From JAUVRX01 sp049664225 (GTDB lineage: Bacteria; Acidobacteriota; Thermoanaerobaculia; Multivoradales; JAHEKO01), in assembly GCA_049664225.1 (NCBI GenBank), contig JBATEX010000073.1:46926-110925 (forward strand): a stretch of 64,000 nucleotides of DNA. Reading direction: 5' to 3'. Position numbers and translations under genes: made by a program. The notes under the pieces are model-generated. The model saw nothing but the letters and a program-made list of their open reading frames with translations. It had not been told where the DNA came from and did no database searches. Below, one piece after another: positions 17,390 through 24,404 of this stretch (the stretch's first letter is position 1; each line of letters starts with the position of its first letter).

Positions 17390-18446
17390 AGCCCTCCTTC
17401 TCGAGATCTTCCACCGGCACGAACCTCAAGGCCGCCGAATTGAGGCAGTAGCGCTGCCCGGTCGGCTGCGGACCATCGGGGAAGAGGTGGCCCAGGTGGG
17501 AGTCCCCATGCTTGCTCCTCACCTCCGTACGGACCATCCCCAAGCTCTGATCCTGCTCTTCGACGACGTTGCCCGGCTCCAGAGGCCTGGTGAAGCTGGG
17601 CCAGCCGGTGCCGGACTTGTACTTGTCCGTGGAGCTGAAGAGAGGCTCGCCGGAGACCACATCGACGTAGAGCCCCGGACTCTTGTTGTCCCAGTAGTCG
17701 TTCCTGAAGGGCGGCTCGGTACCGTCCTGCTGAGTCACCTTGTACTGCAGCGGCGTCAGCATTTCTTTGAGCTGGTCCTCCGACGGCTTCGCAAAGCTCT
17801 CCCACTTGGAGTCGTTCCTGCGCTGGCTCACATCCTCACCTCCCCAGACCTCTTCTAGATACCCCTCTCGCCCAGATCCCTTGCGGTAGCGCTTGTAGTG
17901 CGTCGAGTTCTTCTTGTAGTAGTCCTGGTGATAGTCCTCGGCCGGATAGAACGGCCCGGCAGCCAAGATCTCGGTCACGATCGGTCGGTCGAAGCGACCC
18001 GATTGAGCCAGCCCGTCACGGGACTTCTCGGCCAGAATCTTCTGCTCGTCGTCGTGGTAGTAGATCGCCGTCTCGTACTGGTTGCCCCGATCCGCGAACT
18101 GTCCTGCGGAGTCCGTCGGGTCGATCTGCCGCCAGAAGACATCGAGCAGCTCCTCAAAGCTCACCTTGGAGGGATCGTAGACCACCTGGATGACTTCTCT
18201 ATGACCTGTCACTCCAGCTGACACCTCCTGGTAGGTTGGGTTCTCTTCCGACCCTCCTGAATAGCCGGACACCACCTCGAAGACACCATCCAGATTCTCG
18301 AAGGGAGGCTCCATGCACCAGAAGCACCCTCCAGCGAACGTGGCCTTGTGCTGCGGTCCGGTTCCTCCCTCTTCAGCCCGAGAGGCGCAGGTCATGGCAA
18401 ACACTCCAGTGAACGCTACAAGTAGAACTAGGGATTTCAGCATCAT
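17358..18446 (-). CDS. msrAB: Exported MsrA-MsrB bifunctional methionine sulfoxide reductase
   Basis: 362 residues from the second of three clustered ATGs (18446), best placed behind AGGAG. A signal peptide covers residues 1-24, so the enzyme is periplasmic or secreted. MsrA domain: AGGCFWC with catalytic Cys41, then GYSGG, GHREVIQVVYDP, YETAIYYHDDEQ. MsrB domain from about residue 210: SGTGWPSFTRP, RSKHGDSHLGHLFPDGP and RYCLNSAALRF with its catalytic Cys. The zinc CxxC pairs of many MsrB proteins are absent (SGEPLFSSTDKY), a known zinc-free form. Order A then B resembles Neisseria PilB without the thioredoxin domain. It heads the operon continuing into srkA, the small membrane protein and the symporter. 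Confidence 0.95.
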   Translation of the reverse strand: MMLKSLVLLVAFTGVFAMTCASRAEEGGTGPQHKATFAGGCFWCMEPPFENLDGVFEVVSGYSGGSEENPTYQEVSAGVTGHREVIQVVYDPSKVSFEELLDVFWRQIDPTDSAGQFADRGNQYETAIYYHDDEQKILAEKSRDGLAQSGRFDRPIVTEILAAGPFYPAEDYHQDYYKKNSTHYKRYRKGSGREGYLEEVWGGEDVSQRRNDSKWESFAKPSEDQLKEMLTPLQYKVTQQDGTEPPFRNDYWDNKSPGLYVDVVSGEPLFSSTDKYKSGTGWPSFTRPLEPGNVVEEQDQSLGMVRTEVRSKHGDSHLGHLFPDGPQPTGQRYCLNSAALRFVPVEDLEKEGYGEYLELFEE

Positions 18447-18550
18447 GATCATCTCTCCTGTTGAATTGCCAGGTGCCGACGCACCATAGCAGACAGTACG
18501 CTCCGGAGACCCTCCCGGATCACTACCTGGGGCCACTATCTATTGAAAGA

Positions 18551-18567
18551 CAGGGAATATTTCCCTG
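18551..18567. promoter_or_regulatory. Perfect dyad CAGGGAA-TAT-TTCCCTG, candidate activator site
   Basis: A 7-bp perfect inverted repeat around a 3-bp centre lies in the divergent region between msrAB and the tetraheme cytochrome. It is about 80-90 bp upstream of the start site implied by the sigma-54-type promoter at 18618, the distance typical of an enhancer-binding protein site. Confidence 0.45.
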
Positions 18568-18617
18568 CTCTCCAACGGTCACAAGCTGAACAAGCCCCGA
18601 TTCTGGACCGAAACGGC

Positions 18618-18633
18618 TGGCACTCATATTGCT
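18618..18633 (+). promoter_or_regulatory. Candidate sigma-54 (-24/-12) promoter for the tetraheme cytochrome
   Basis: TGGCACTCATATTGCT matches the sigma-54 consensus TGGCAC-N5-TTGCW exactly, with the invariant GG and GC separated by the required 10 bp. Transcription would start near 18644, about 110 nt before the cytochrome ATG. Caveat: the first half (AAACGGCTGGCAC) also resembles the dispersed A-tract/TGGCACC word described under findings, so the match could be partly fortuitous. Confidence 0.55.
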
Positions 18634-18752
18634 TTAACCAGTCGAGTCTGTCCCAGAAGCCTCGACAAGCGAGTGGGAGCTAGTACCCGTGCCGGGCGGA
18701 GATGCCGCCTCGCATGATAAGTGGAGATGTTTCAAATGAACTGGAGGAACTC

Positions 18753-19433
18753 ATGAAAAGCAGAACCTTGTCACTTCCGTGCATCGCCTTGTTTGTGGCA
18801 ACCCTGTGGTTTGGCTCGGCTTCAGATATCAGAGCCTATACGCGCTGGGCAAACGGCTGCACAGACTGCCACTCGGATTTCCTGGATAGCACTTCTATAA
18901 AGCTAGGCAACACCTGGCCCAGGTCCAAGCACAACGTTCATCGCGAGGACATGATGACCGACTCAGTCGACTGGTGTGGCACCTGCCATGTCGACGACGG
19001 CGACAATCCGCTCCTCGACTCCTCCCGAGGCGAATCGGGACTTCCTGGCGTCGGCTGCATGGGCTGCCACGGCGTGGATCCCGATCCCGGCACGACAAAC
19101 AACAAGGAGTGGGGGTCGGGACTCCGGCAACACCATGCCAATGCGAATGTCGGCACCGACGATGGTGGCGACCTCTGCGTCGATTGCCACACCGACACTC
19201 TGGCGCGACTCGGCGAGAACGCTGTTCCCGTTTACTACGGTGGCAACAACATCAATGTCTTCGATCCCTGCAATGCGGACGGCTCGGAGAACTGGACGTC
19301 TGACGGTCTCGGTCTCGACAACGACGGCGACCTAGACTACGACGGTGCCGATTCCGACTGCGGCGAAGCCGGCTTCTTCGAGGATGGCTTCGAGTCCGGC
19401 GACACCTCCGCATGGGATGCTACGGTGCCATGA
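18753..19433 (+). CDS. Secreted tetraheme c-type cytochrome with C-terminal tail
   Basis: 226 residues. The ATG at 18753 follows a textbook GGAGG at 5 bp spacing; longer upstream readings lack this. A signal peptide ends near residue 28. Four CxxCH haem motifs are present: CTDCH, CGTCH, CMGCH and CVDCH. Extra His residues (KHNVH, LRQHHANAN) could be sixth haem ligands. After an Asp-rich segment resembling a calcium-type turn (LGLDNDGDLDYDGADSD), the protein ends FFEDGFESGDTSAWDATVP, the recurrent tail. It is presumably an exported electron carrier displayed at the surface. A sigma-54-type promoter with an upstream dyad suggests activator-controlled expression. Confidence 0.9.
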   Translation: MKSRTLSLPCIALFVATLWFGSASDIRAYTRWANGCTDCHSDFLDSTSIKLGNTWPRSKHNVHREDMMTDSVDWCGTCHVDDGDNPLLDSSRGESGLPGVGCMGCHGVDPDPGTTNNKEWGSGLRQHHANANVGTDDGGDLCVDCHTDTLARLGENAVPVYYGGNNINVFDPCNADGSENWTSDGLGLDNDGDLDYDGADSDCGEAGFFEDGFESGDTSAWDATVP

Positions 19434-19465
19434 AGTCGAGAGCCGCCCATGAGGCGTAGCCGAAC

Positions 19466-20560
19466 CTAGGCTGCACTGCCTATGTTGTAGCCTGCCGTTC
19501 GCAGCTTGTTGGCCATGTCTGTTTTGTCCATGGCCCTGCTGTAGGCCTCTTCTGCGTCTACGGAGTGGTCCTTGACCAGGCGCAGCAGGTCGTCGTTGAG
19601 CAGGCACATCCCTAGGCTCTTCCCGGTCTGGATCGAGGTGACGATCTGATGCGTCCGGCCCTCGCGGATGTTGGCCGCGATTCCATGGGTCACCACCATG
19701 ATCTCGAGCGCCGCGATCCGTCCGCTACCCTCTTTGCGCTTGCAGAGGGTCTGGCAGACGACCCCTTTGAGCGACGCGGCCAGCATGGTGCGGATCTGCT
19801 CTTGTCGTTCGGCCGGAAACTGGTCGATGATCCGATCCACCGTGCTGGCTGCCGTCGAGGTGTGCAACGTGCCGAAGACCAGGTGTCCGGTTTCCGCCGT
19901 CTCGATGGCCGTTTCCGTCGTCTCGAGATCCCGCATCTCCCCTACCATCACGATGTCAGGGTCCTGACGAAGTGCCGCCCGCAGGGCGCGTTTGAAGCTC
20001 TGGGCGTGCTCTTTGACCTCTCGCTGACTGATCCGGCACAGCTTGTCCTGATGGACGAACTCGATGGGGTCCTCGATGGTGATGACGTGGTCACGACGAG
20101 TCCGGTTGATGAAGTCGACCATGGCGGCCAGCGTCGTGGACTTACCACTTCCGGTCGGGCCCGTCACCAGCACCAGTCCCTTGTTGAGCCTACAGAACTG
20201 CTCGAGGGTATTGGGTAGCTTCAGATCCTCGAAGGTCAGGATCTCGCCCGGGATGTGGCGCAAGACCGCTCCCACGCCGAGGTTGTTTCGAAACACATTG
20301 ACTCGAAATCGGCCCAGGCCCGCCACCGCGTAGGCGAAATCGGTATCGAGGTTCTGCTGCAACTCCTCCTTGGCCCGGGGTGGCATGATCTCGCCGACCA
20401 GTTGGGTCATCGCCTGAACCGAGAGCGGCTCGGCATCGCTCTCCTTGGCTGAGACCATGGATCCATCGATGCGGAGCATGGGGCGAGTCTTGGCTGCCAG
20501 ATGAAGATCCGAGGCGCCCTGCATCACAGCGAATTTCAACAGCTTGTCTATTTCCGCCAT
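19466..20560 (-). CDS. pilT: PilT-type twitching motility ATPase
   Basis: 364 residues from the ATG at 20560 with AGGAG upstream. It has the secretion ATPase fold: N-terminal ASDLHLAAKTRPMLRIDG, Walker A GPTGSGKSTTL, Asp box ITIEDPIEFVH, Walker B region DPDIVMVGEMRDLETTETAIETAETGHLVFGTLHTSTA. The C-terminal block IAANIREGRTHQIVTSIQTG corresponds to the retraction-specific AIRNLIRE region of PilT, in divergent form. PilT powers type IV pilus retraction at the inner membrane. Its gene follows, by 11 bp, a cNMP-binding/LSm-like fusion gene on the same strand. No other pilus genes are in the window. Confidence 0.94.
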   Translation of the reverse strand: MAEIDKLLKFAVMQGASDLHLAAKTRPMLRIDGSMVSAKESDAEPLSVQAMTQLVGEIMPPRAKEELQQNLDTDFAYAVAGLGRFRVNVFRNNLGVGAVLRHIPGEILTFEDLKLPNTLEQFCRLNKGLVLVTGPTGSGKSTTLAAMVDFINRTRRDHVITIEDPIEFVHQDKLCRISQREVKEHAQSFKRALRAALRQDPDIVMVGEMRDLETTETAIETAETGHLVFGTLHTSTAASTVDRIIDQFPAERQEQIRTMLAASLKGVVCQTLCKRKEGSGRIAALEIMVVTHGIAANIREGRTHQIVTSIQTGKSLGMCLLNDDLLRLVKDHSVDAEEAYSRAMDKTDMANKLRTAGYNIGSAA

Positions 20561-20571
20561 CGACCTTGCTC

Positions 20572-21279
20572 CTAGAGATTCGGGGCGTCTTCGGCCCATG
20601 GCACCATGTCTCGATCGACCGAAATCTTGACGATCGCATGGTAGGGAATCAGGTGGATCTGCTTGTTCGCATCTTCGAGATAGACCTCGTGGCCCGCCGC
20701 ACTCTGCTCGAAGCGGACGAGGGCACCCTGAATCGGTTGACCTCGCAGTGTCTCGACAACCACGTTGACCTGCTCGCTCATGAGGTGCTCCAGATTGAGC
20801 CTGGCAAGCCCGGTGACCTGGAGATTCCAGGCCACGGTGTCGCGATACTGATTCGAGAGGATCCGCACCCGCTCGCCCAGCACTTCCAGAAGCGCCCTGA
20901 ACAGCTTGATGCCCGTGGCGGGATGTGCCTCGACGAGCTTGTCGAGGTCTTCGCCCTCGAATTTCAAGCCTGTCGTCTTCTCCACCACCCGTGCGGTTGC
21001 GGGTCGGTGCCCCGGGTCGATCAGCGCAAGCAGTCCGAAGACGTTGCCGGGGTGCACGGTCATGAAGTGCTTCTCGACCCCACCCGCCACGCCATAGAGC
21101 TCGATCAACCCATCGCGGACGACGATCATCGAGCTGCCAGCATCTCCCACGCCATAGGCCTCTTCGCCTGCCTCCCAGGCGACCTCCTCCGCCAACTCGG
21201 CGATCAGGGCGAGCTCGTCGGGTTCCAGGTCTGAGAAAATCCGCACGTTGGCTAGAAACCGCTGCAGGTCATCGGTCAT
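20572..21279 (-). CDS. Cyclic-nucleotide-binding domain fused to an Hfq/LSm-like domain
   Basis: 235 residues; ATG with a GGAGGAGG ribosome site. Residues about 8-125 are a CRP-type cNMP-binding beta-roll: IFSDLEPDELALIAELAEE, GDAGSSMIVVRDGLIELYG, and the phosphate cassette GNVFGLLALIDPGHRPATARV. The cassette Glu of FGE-x-ALL is Leu, so cAMP binding may be altered. There is no helix-turn-helix. Instead, after a helical linker, residues about 161-221 resemble Hfq/Sm: a helix (LNLEHLMSEQ), an Sm1-like VNVVVETLRGQPIQGALVRF and an Sm2-like IHLIPYHAIVKIS, comparable to the YKHAIST of Hfq. This is my alignment by eye. It lies 11 bp upstream of pilT, so a role in controlling motility is plausible. 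Confidence 0.75.
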   Translation of the reverse strand: MTDDLQRFLANVRIFSDLEPDELALIAELAEEVAWEAGEEAYGVGDAGSSMIVVRDGLIELYGVAGGVEKHFMTVHPGNVFGLLALIDPGHRPATARVVEKTTGLKFEGEDLDKLVEAHPATGIKLFRALLEVLGERVRILSNQYRDTVAWNLQVTGLARLNLEHLMSEQVNVVVETLRGQPIQGALVRFEQSAAGHEVYLEDANKQIHLIPYHAIVKISVDRDMVPWAEDAPNL

Positions 21280-21370
21280 TGGAAACCTCCTCCTTCGATG
21301 GTGCGACGCACCATTGTCCCATGCCCGACACCTTGCGGACCTCGAGCCTGAGCGCTATGTTCGTGAGACC

Positions 21371-22531
21371 ATGAGATCTACCAGGAGTCATCCGACGCTG
21401 GCGGCAGTCTCCACTCTCGCCGTCGCCGCAGTGCTGACACTTCCAGCCTGTCTGCCGGCCGGCAAGATGGAGGGTCTGCACCTCGACCGTATCGAGCTGC
21501 CAGAGGGCTTCGAGATCAGCCTGCTGACCGATCAGGTACCCGGGGCCCGGGCCATGACACAAAGCCCACAGGGCATCTTGTATGTGGGCAGCCGACGTGG
21601 GGGCAATGTCTACGCCGTCGTCGACAACGATGGCGACCACGTGGCGGATCGGGTCGTCACCATCGCTACGAACCTGAATGCACCCAACGGCGTCGCCTGG
21701 CGGGACGGATCACTCTATGTGGCGGAGATTCACCGGGTGCTGCGATTCGATGGAATCGACGAGAGACTGGAGAATCCCCCGGAGCCCGTCGTCGTCAGTG
21801 ACGACTTCCCGAGCGACACTCACCACGGCTGGAAGTTCATTCGCTTCGGCCCAGACGGCAAGCTGTATGTACCGGTGGGTGCGCCGTGCAATGTCTGCGA
21901 GAAGGAGGAACCGATCTACGCCTCTATCTCTCGCATGGATGCCGATGGGGGGAATCATGAGGTCTACGCTCAGGGCGTGCGCAATACGGTTGGCTTCGAC
22001 TGGCACCCGGAGACCGGTGAGCTCTGGTTCACCGACAACGGGCGGGACATGTTGGGCGATGACCTACCACCCGACGAGCTGAATCGGGCGCCTTCACCGG
22101 GACTCCACTTCGGCTTCCCCTACTGCCACGGTGGAGACATCCCCGACCCACAGTTCGGCGAGCGACGAGAGTGCCGCGAGACCGTTCCGCCGGCCGCCAA
22201 GCTCGGCCCCCATGTCGCCGCCCTCGGTATGCGTTTCTACTCCGGCGAGAGCTTTCCAGACGAGTACCGTCATCAGATCTTCATCGCCGAGCATGGATCC
22301 TGGAACAGGAGCACTCCCATCGGATACCGCATCACCCTGGCGCGGCTCGAGGGCAACAAAGTGACTTCGTACGAGGTCTTCGCCGAGGGCTGGCTGCAGG
22401 GAGATGATGCCTGGGGACGACCGGTGGATCTGCACGTCGCCCCGGACGGATCACTCCTGGTTTCAGACGACCGGGCGGGAGCCGTCTACAGGATCGCGTT
22501 CAGAGGCGGCGGCGAGGCAGTGAGACAGTGA
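21371..22531 (+). CDS. PQQ-dependent sugar (sorbosone) dehydrogenase-like lipoprotein
   Basis: 386 residues. Signal peptide with lipobox TLPAC (about residues 23-27). The six-bladed beta-propeller of the glucose/sorbosone dehydrogenase family is clear: LPEGFEISLLTDQVPGARAM, LNAPNGVAWRDGSLYVAEI, THHGWKFIRFGPDGKLYVPVGAPCN, YAQGVRNTVGFDWHPETGELWFTDNGRDMLG, IFIAEHGSWNRS and DLHVAPDGSLLVSDD. Family members oxidise sugars with pyrroloquinoline quinone in the periplasm, but many are uncharacterised. It is divergent from the cNMP/LSm-pilT pair; the 90-bp gap should hold both promoters. The ribosome site is weak, so the exact start is less sure. Confidence 0.85.
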   Translation: MRSTRSHPTLAAVSTLAVAAVLTLPACLPAGKMEGLHLDRIELPEGFEISLLTDQVPGARAMTQSPQGILYVGSRRGGNVYAVVDNDGDHVADRVVTIATNLNAPNGVAWRDGSLYVAEIHRVLRFDGIDERLENPPEPVVVSDDFPSDTHHGWKFIRFGPDGKLYVPVGAPCNVCEKEEPIYASISRMDADGGNHEVYAQGVRNTVGFDWHPETGELWFTDNGRDMLGDDLPPDELNRAPSPGLHFGFPYCHGGDIPDPQFGERRECRETVPPAAKLGPHVAALGMRFYSGESFPDEYRHQIFIAEHGSWNRSTPIGYRITLARLEGNKVTSYEVFAEGWLQGDDAWGRPVDLHVAPDGSLLVSDDRAGAVYRIAFRGGGEAVRQ

Positions 22532-22568
22532 GGGGGCTTAGGGTCCTAAGAGCGTAGGGGCCTAGGAG
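22532..22568 (+). repeat. G-rich intergenic repeat of the TAGGGGCT type, with a small dyad
   Basis: The stretch begins GGGGGCTTAGGG one base after the stop and ends at GGGGCCTAGGAG. It has the same G-run spacing as the arrays at 14205 and 14569. CTTAGG-GT-CCTAAG at 22537-22550 is a perfect dyad that may act as a weak terminator. Confidence 0.6.
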
Positions 22569-22603
22569 AGCAAGGGTGCAGGGGGTGTGAAAGGATCTCT
22601 CTC

Positions 22604-24400
22604 ATGATTCCCGAGAGCGACGCTGAAGCACCGACTGAAATGGGCGACGAGTCCTGGAGGGGGAGAATCCTCGTCTCGACCTTGGCTTTTACCGCGGTCG
22701 CGGCAGCCTTCAAGATTCGCGCCTACGACGTCTTCTGGCATCTGACGGCAGGGCATTGGATTCTCCAGAATCGGGCCCTTCCCGATCCCGATCCGTTTCG
22801 CTTCTCCGCAAAGGGAGCTCCCTGGGTCGACCACGAATGGCTGTTTCAAGTCGTCTTGGCGACAGTCGAGAACGTCGGCGGGCTCACCGGTTTATGGGTG
22901 CTCCGCATCTTCGTGGCATTGAGCCTGGCGCTGGTTCTCTGGGTCGCCGCGAGACGGGCCGGCGCTGCCGCCATCGGCACCGGAATGGCCCTCTTCATCA
23001 CGCTGCTCGGTGCACGACCTCGCTTCTTCCTGCGCCCCGAGTTCCCGACGCTCTTGGCCCTCGGCCTGCTGCTGGCGCTGCTCGCCGAGTTCCGGCGCGG
23101 CAGGCAGCGCTGGCCGCTCGTGTTCGTGCTGCTACTGACCCTTCTCTGGGCCAACTCCCATCCGGGTTCCCTGATGGCACCGGTTCTTTGCGGGGCCTTC
23201 TTGCTGGGAACGCGATTGCCCGGCGGCTGGGGTACTCCACGAAGGGGTCCGAGCCCCATACCGTGGAGGTGGGTTTTCGGTCTGCCCATCGCCATGGTGC
23301 TCGTGATGCTGCTCAACCCGGCCGGTTGGAGGCTCTTCGCCGTACCGGTGGAGATATCCGGCGCCCTGGAAGACGTCCCGGGAGTCAATCCAGAGTGGTT
23401 GCCCGTCTGGAGGGCTCCTCAACCCTATCTCTTCATGGGCTTGGCGGTGCTCGCACTCCTGGTCGTCCAGACGTATCGTTGCGCGCGTCGCCTCGATCCG
23501 GCTACCGGACTGGTAACTCTGGCGCTAATGGCCCTGGCTACGACTTCCATGCGCCATCAGGCGCCGCTTCTCGTCGGCGCCTTCTTTTTGGCGTCCGAAT
23601 GTCTGGCCGAGTTGGCTACCTGCGGCTGGAAGGCGCCGATCCGCGCCTCGAGAGCCAGACTCCTGCCGCCGCTCGCCTGCTTGCTGGGCATCGCTTGGTG
23701 CCTTTGGCCACCGACAAGCGGTCCGCTGGCGCCACGCCAGGGCCGATACACCTTCGGATCGGGGTTGGAGCCCGGACGGTTTCCAGACAAGGCCGTCGAT
23801 TTCATCGAACAGCTTCCCGAGCTGGGCAATCTCTACAACAACGTGGCCTTTGGTGGGTATCTGCTGTGGCGCCTCTATCCTCCACGGCAGATCTTCAACG
23901 ACGGGCGCAACGAGCTGAACCCCGACTTCCTACGGGAGTTGGCCGCTGCCCGCCAGGACAGCCATGCCTGGAATGCTCTCCTCGATCAATACCAGATCGA
24001 CGGGGCTTTAGTGCGCTACGACCGACGACGACGGCCGGTGCTCGAGCCACCTCTCGTCACCGGAGGTGAGCCACAGGTCATTCACTTGACCTCGAACACA
24101 GTCCTCTTTACACCGGACCGCTTCGCCCTGGTCCACTGGGACGACCTGGCCATGGTCTTCCTCTCGCGCCGGTCGGATCGCAGCCAACTTCTCGCGCAGC
24201 TCGAGTACCACTTCGTCAATCCCGAGGACCCCGAGGCCACCCTGCAGGCGGCCAGCAACGATCCAGCGAGACTGGAAGGCACTCTCATCGAGGTGGAGCG
24301 ACGACTTCGGGACGACCCCGGCTGCCGACTGGCGGCCTCTCTTCAGCTCGAACTGACCGAGTTGGTCGAAGAACAGGTTCCGAACACCGATCGGCCCTGA
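22604..24400 (+). CDS. Polytopic membrane protein, GT-C glycosyltransferase-like
   Basis: 598 residues; ATG preceded by AAGGA. About 9-11 hydrophobic helices lie between residues 20 and 390, followed by a soluble C-terminal domain (about 390-598). Residues near the first loop, AYDVFWHLTAGHWILQNRALPDPDPF, match the D-x(2)-WHL-x(2)-G-x-WI...P-x-D-x-F pattern of GT-C-fold lipid-linked sugar transferases, where the Asp is catalytic. A second motif, LYNNVAFGGYLLWRLYPPRQIFNDGR, is also common in these proteins (GGYL-x-W...). It would transfer sugar from a lipid carrier at the membrane; acceptor unknown. It ends 4 bp from the convergent LTA-synthase-like gene. Confidence 0.7.
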   Translation: MIPESDAEAPTEMGDESWRGRILVSTLAFTAVAAAFKIRAYDVFWHLTAGHWILQNRALPDPDPFRFSAKGAPWVDHEWLFQVVLATVENVGGLTGLWVLRIFVALSLALVLWVAARRAGAAAIGTGMALFITLLGARPRFFLRPEFPTLLALGLLLALLAEFRRGRQRWPLVFVLLLTLLWANSHPGSLMAPVLCGAFLLGTRLPGGWGTPRRGPSPIPWRWVFGLPIAMVLVMLLNPAGWRLFAVPVEISGALEDVPGVNPEWLPVWRAPQPYLFMGLAVLALLVVQTYRCARRLDPATGLVTLALMALATTSMRHQAPLLVGAFFLASECLAELATCGWKAPIRASRARLLPPLACLLGIAWCLWPPTSGPLAPRQGRYTFGSGLEPGRFPDKAVDFIEQLPELGNLYNNVAFGGYLLWRLYPPRQIFNDGRNELNPDFLRELAAARQDSHAWNALLDQYQIDGALVRYDRRRRPVLEPPLVTGGEPQVIHLTSNTVLFTPDRFALVHWDDLAMVFLSRRSDRSQLLAQLEYHFVNPEDPEATLQAASNDPARLEGTLIEVERRLRDDPGCRLAASLQLELTELVEEQVPNTDRP

Positions 24401-24404
24401 AGGT

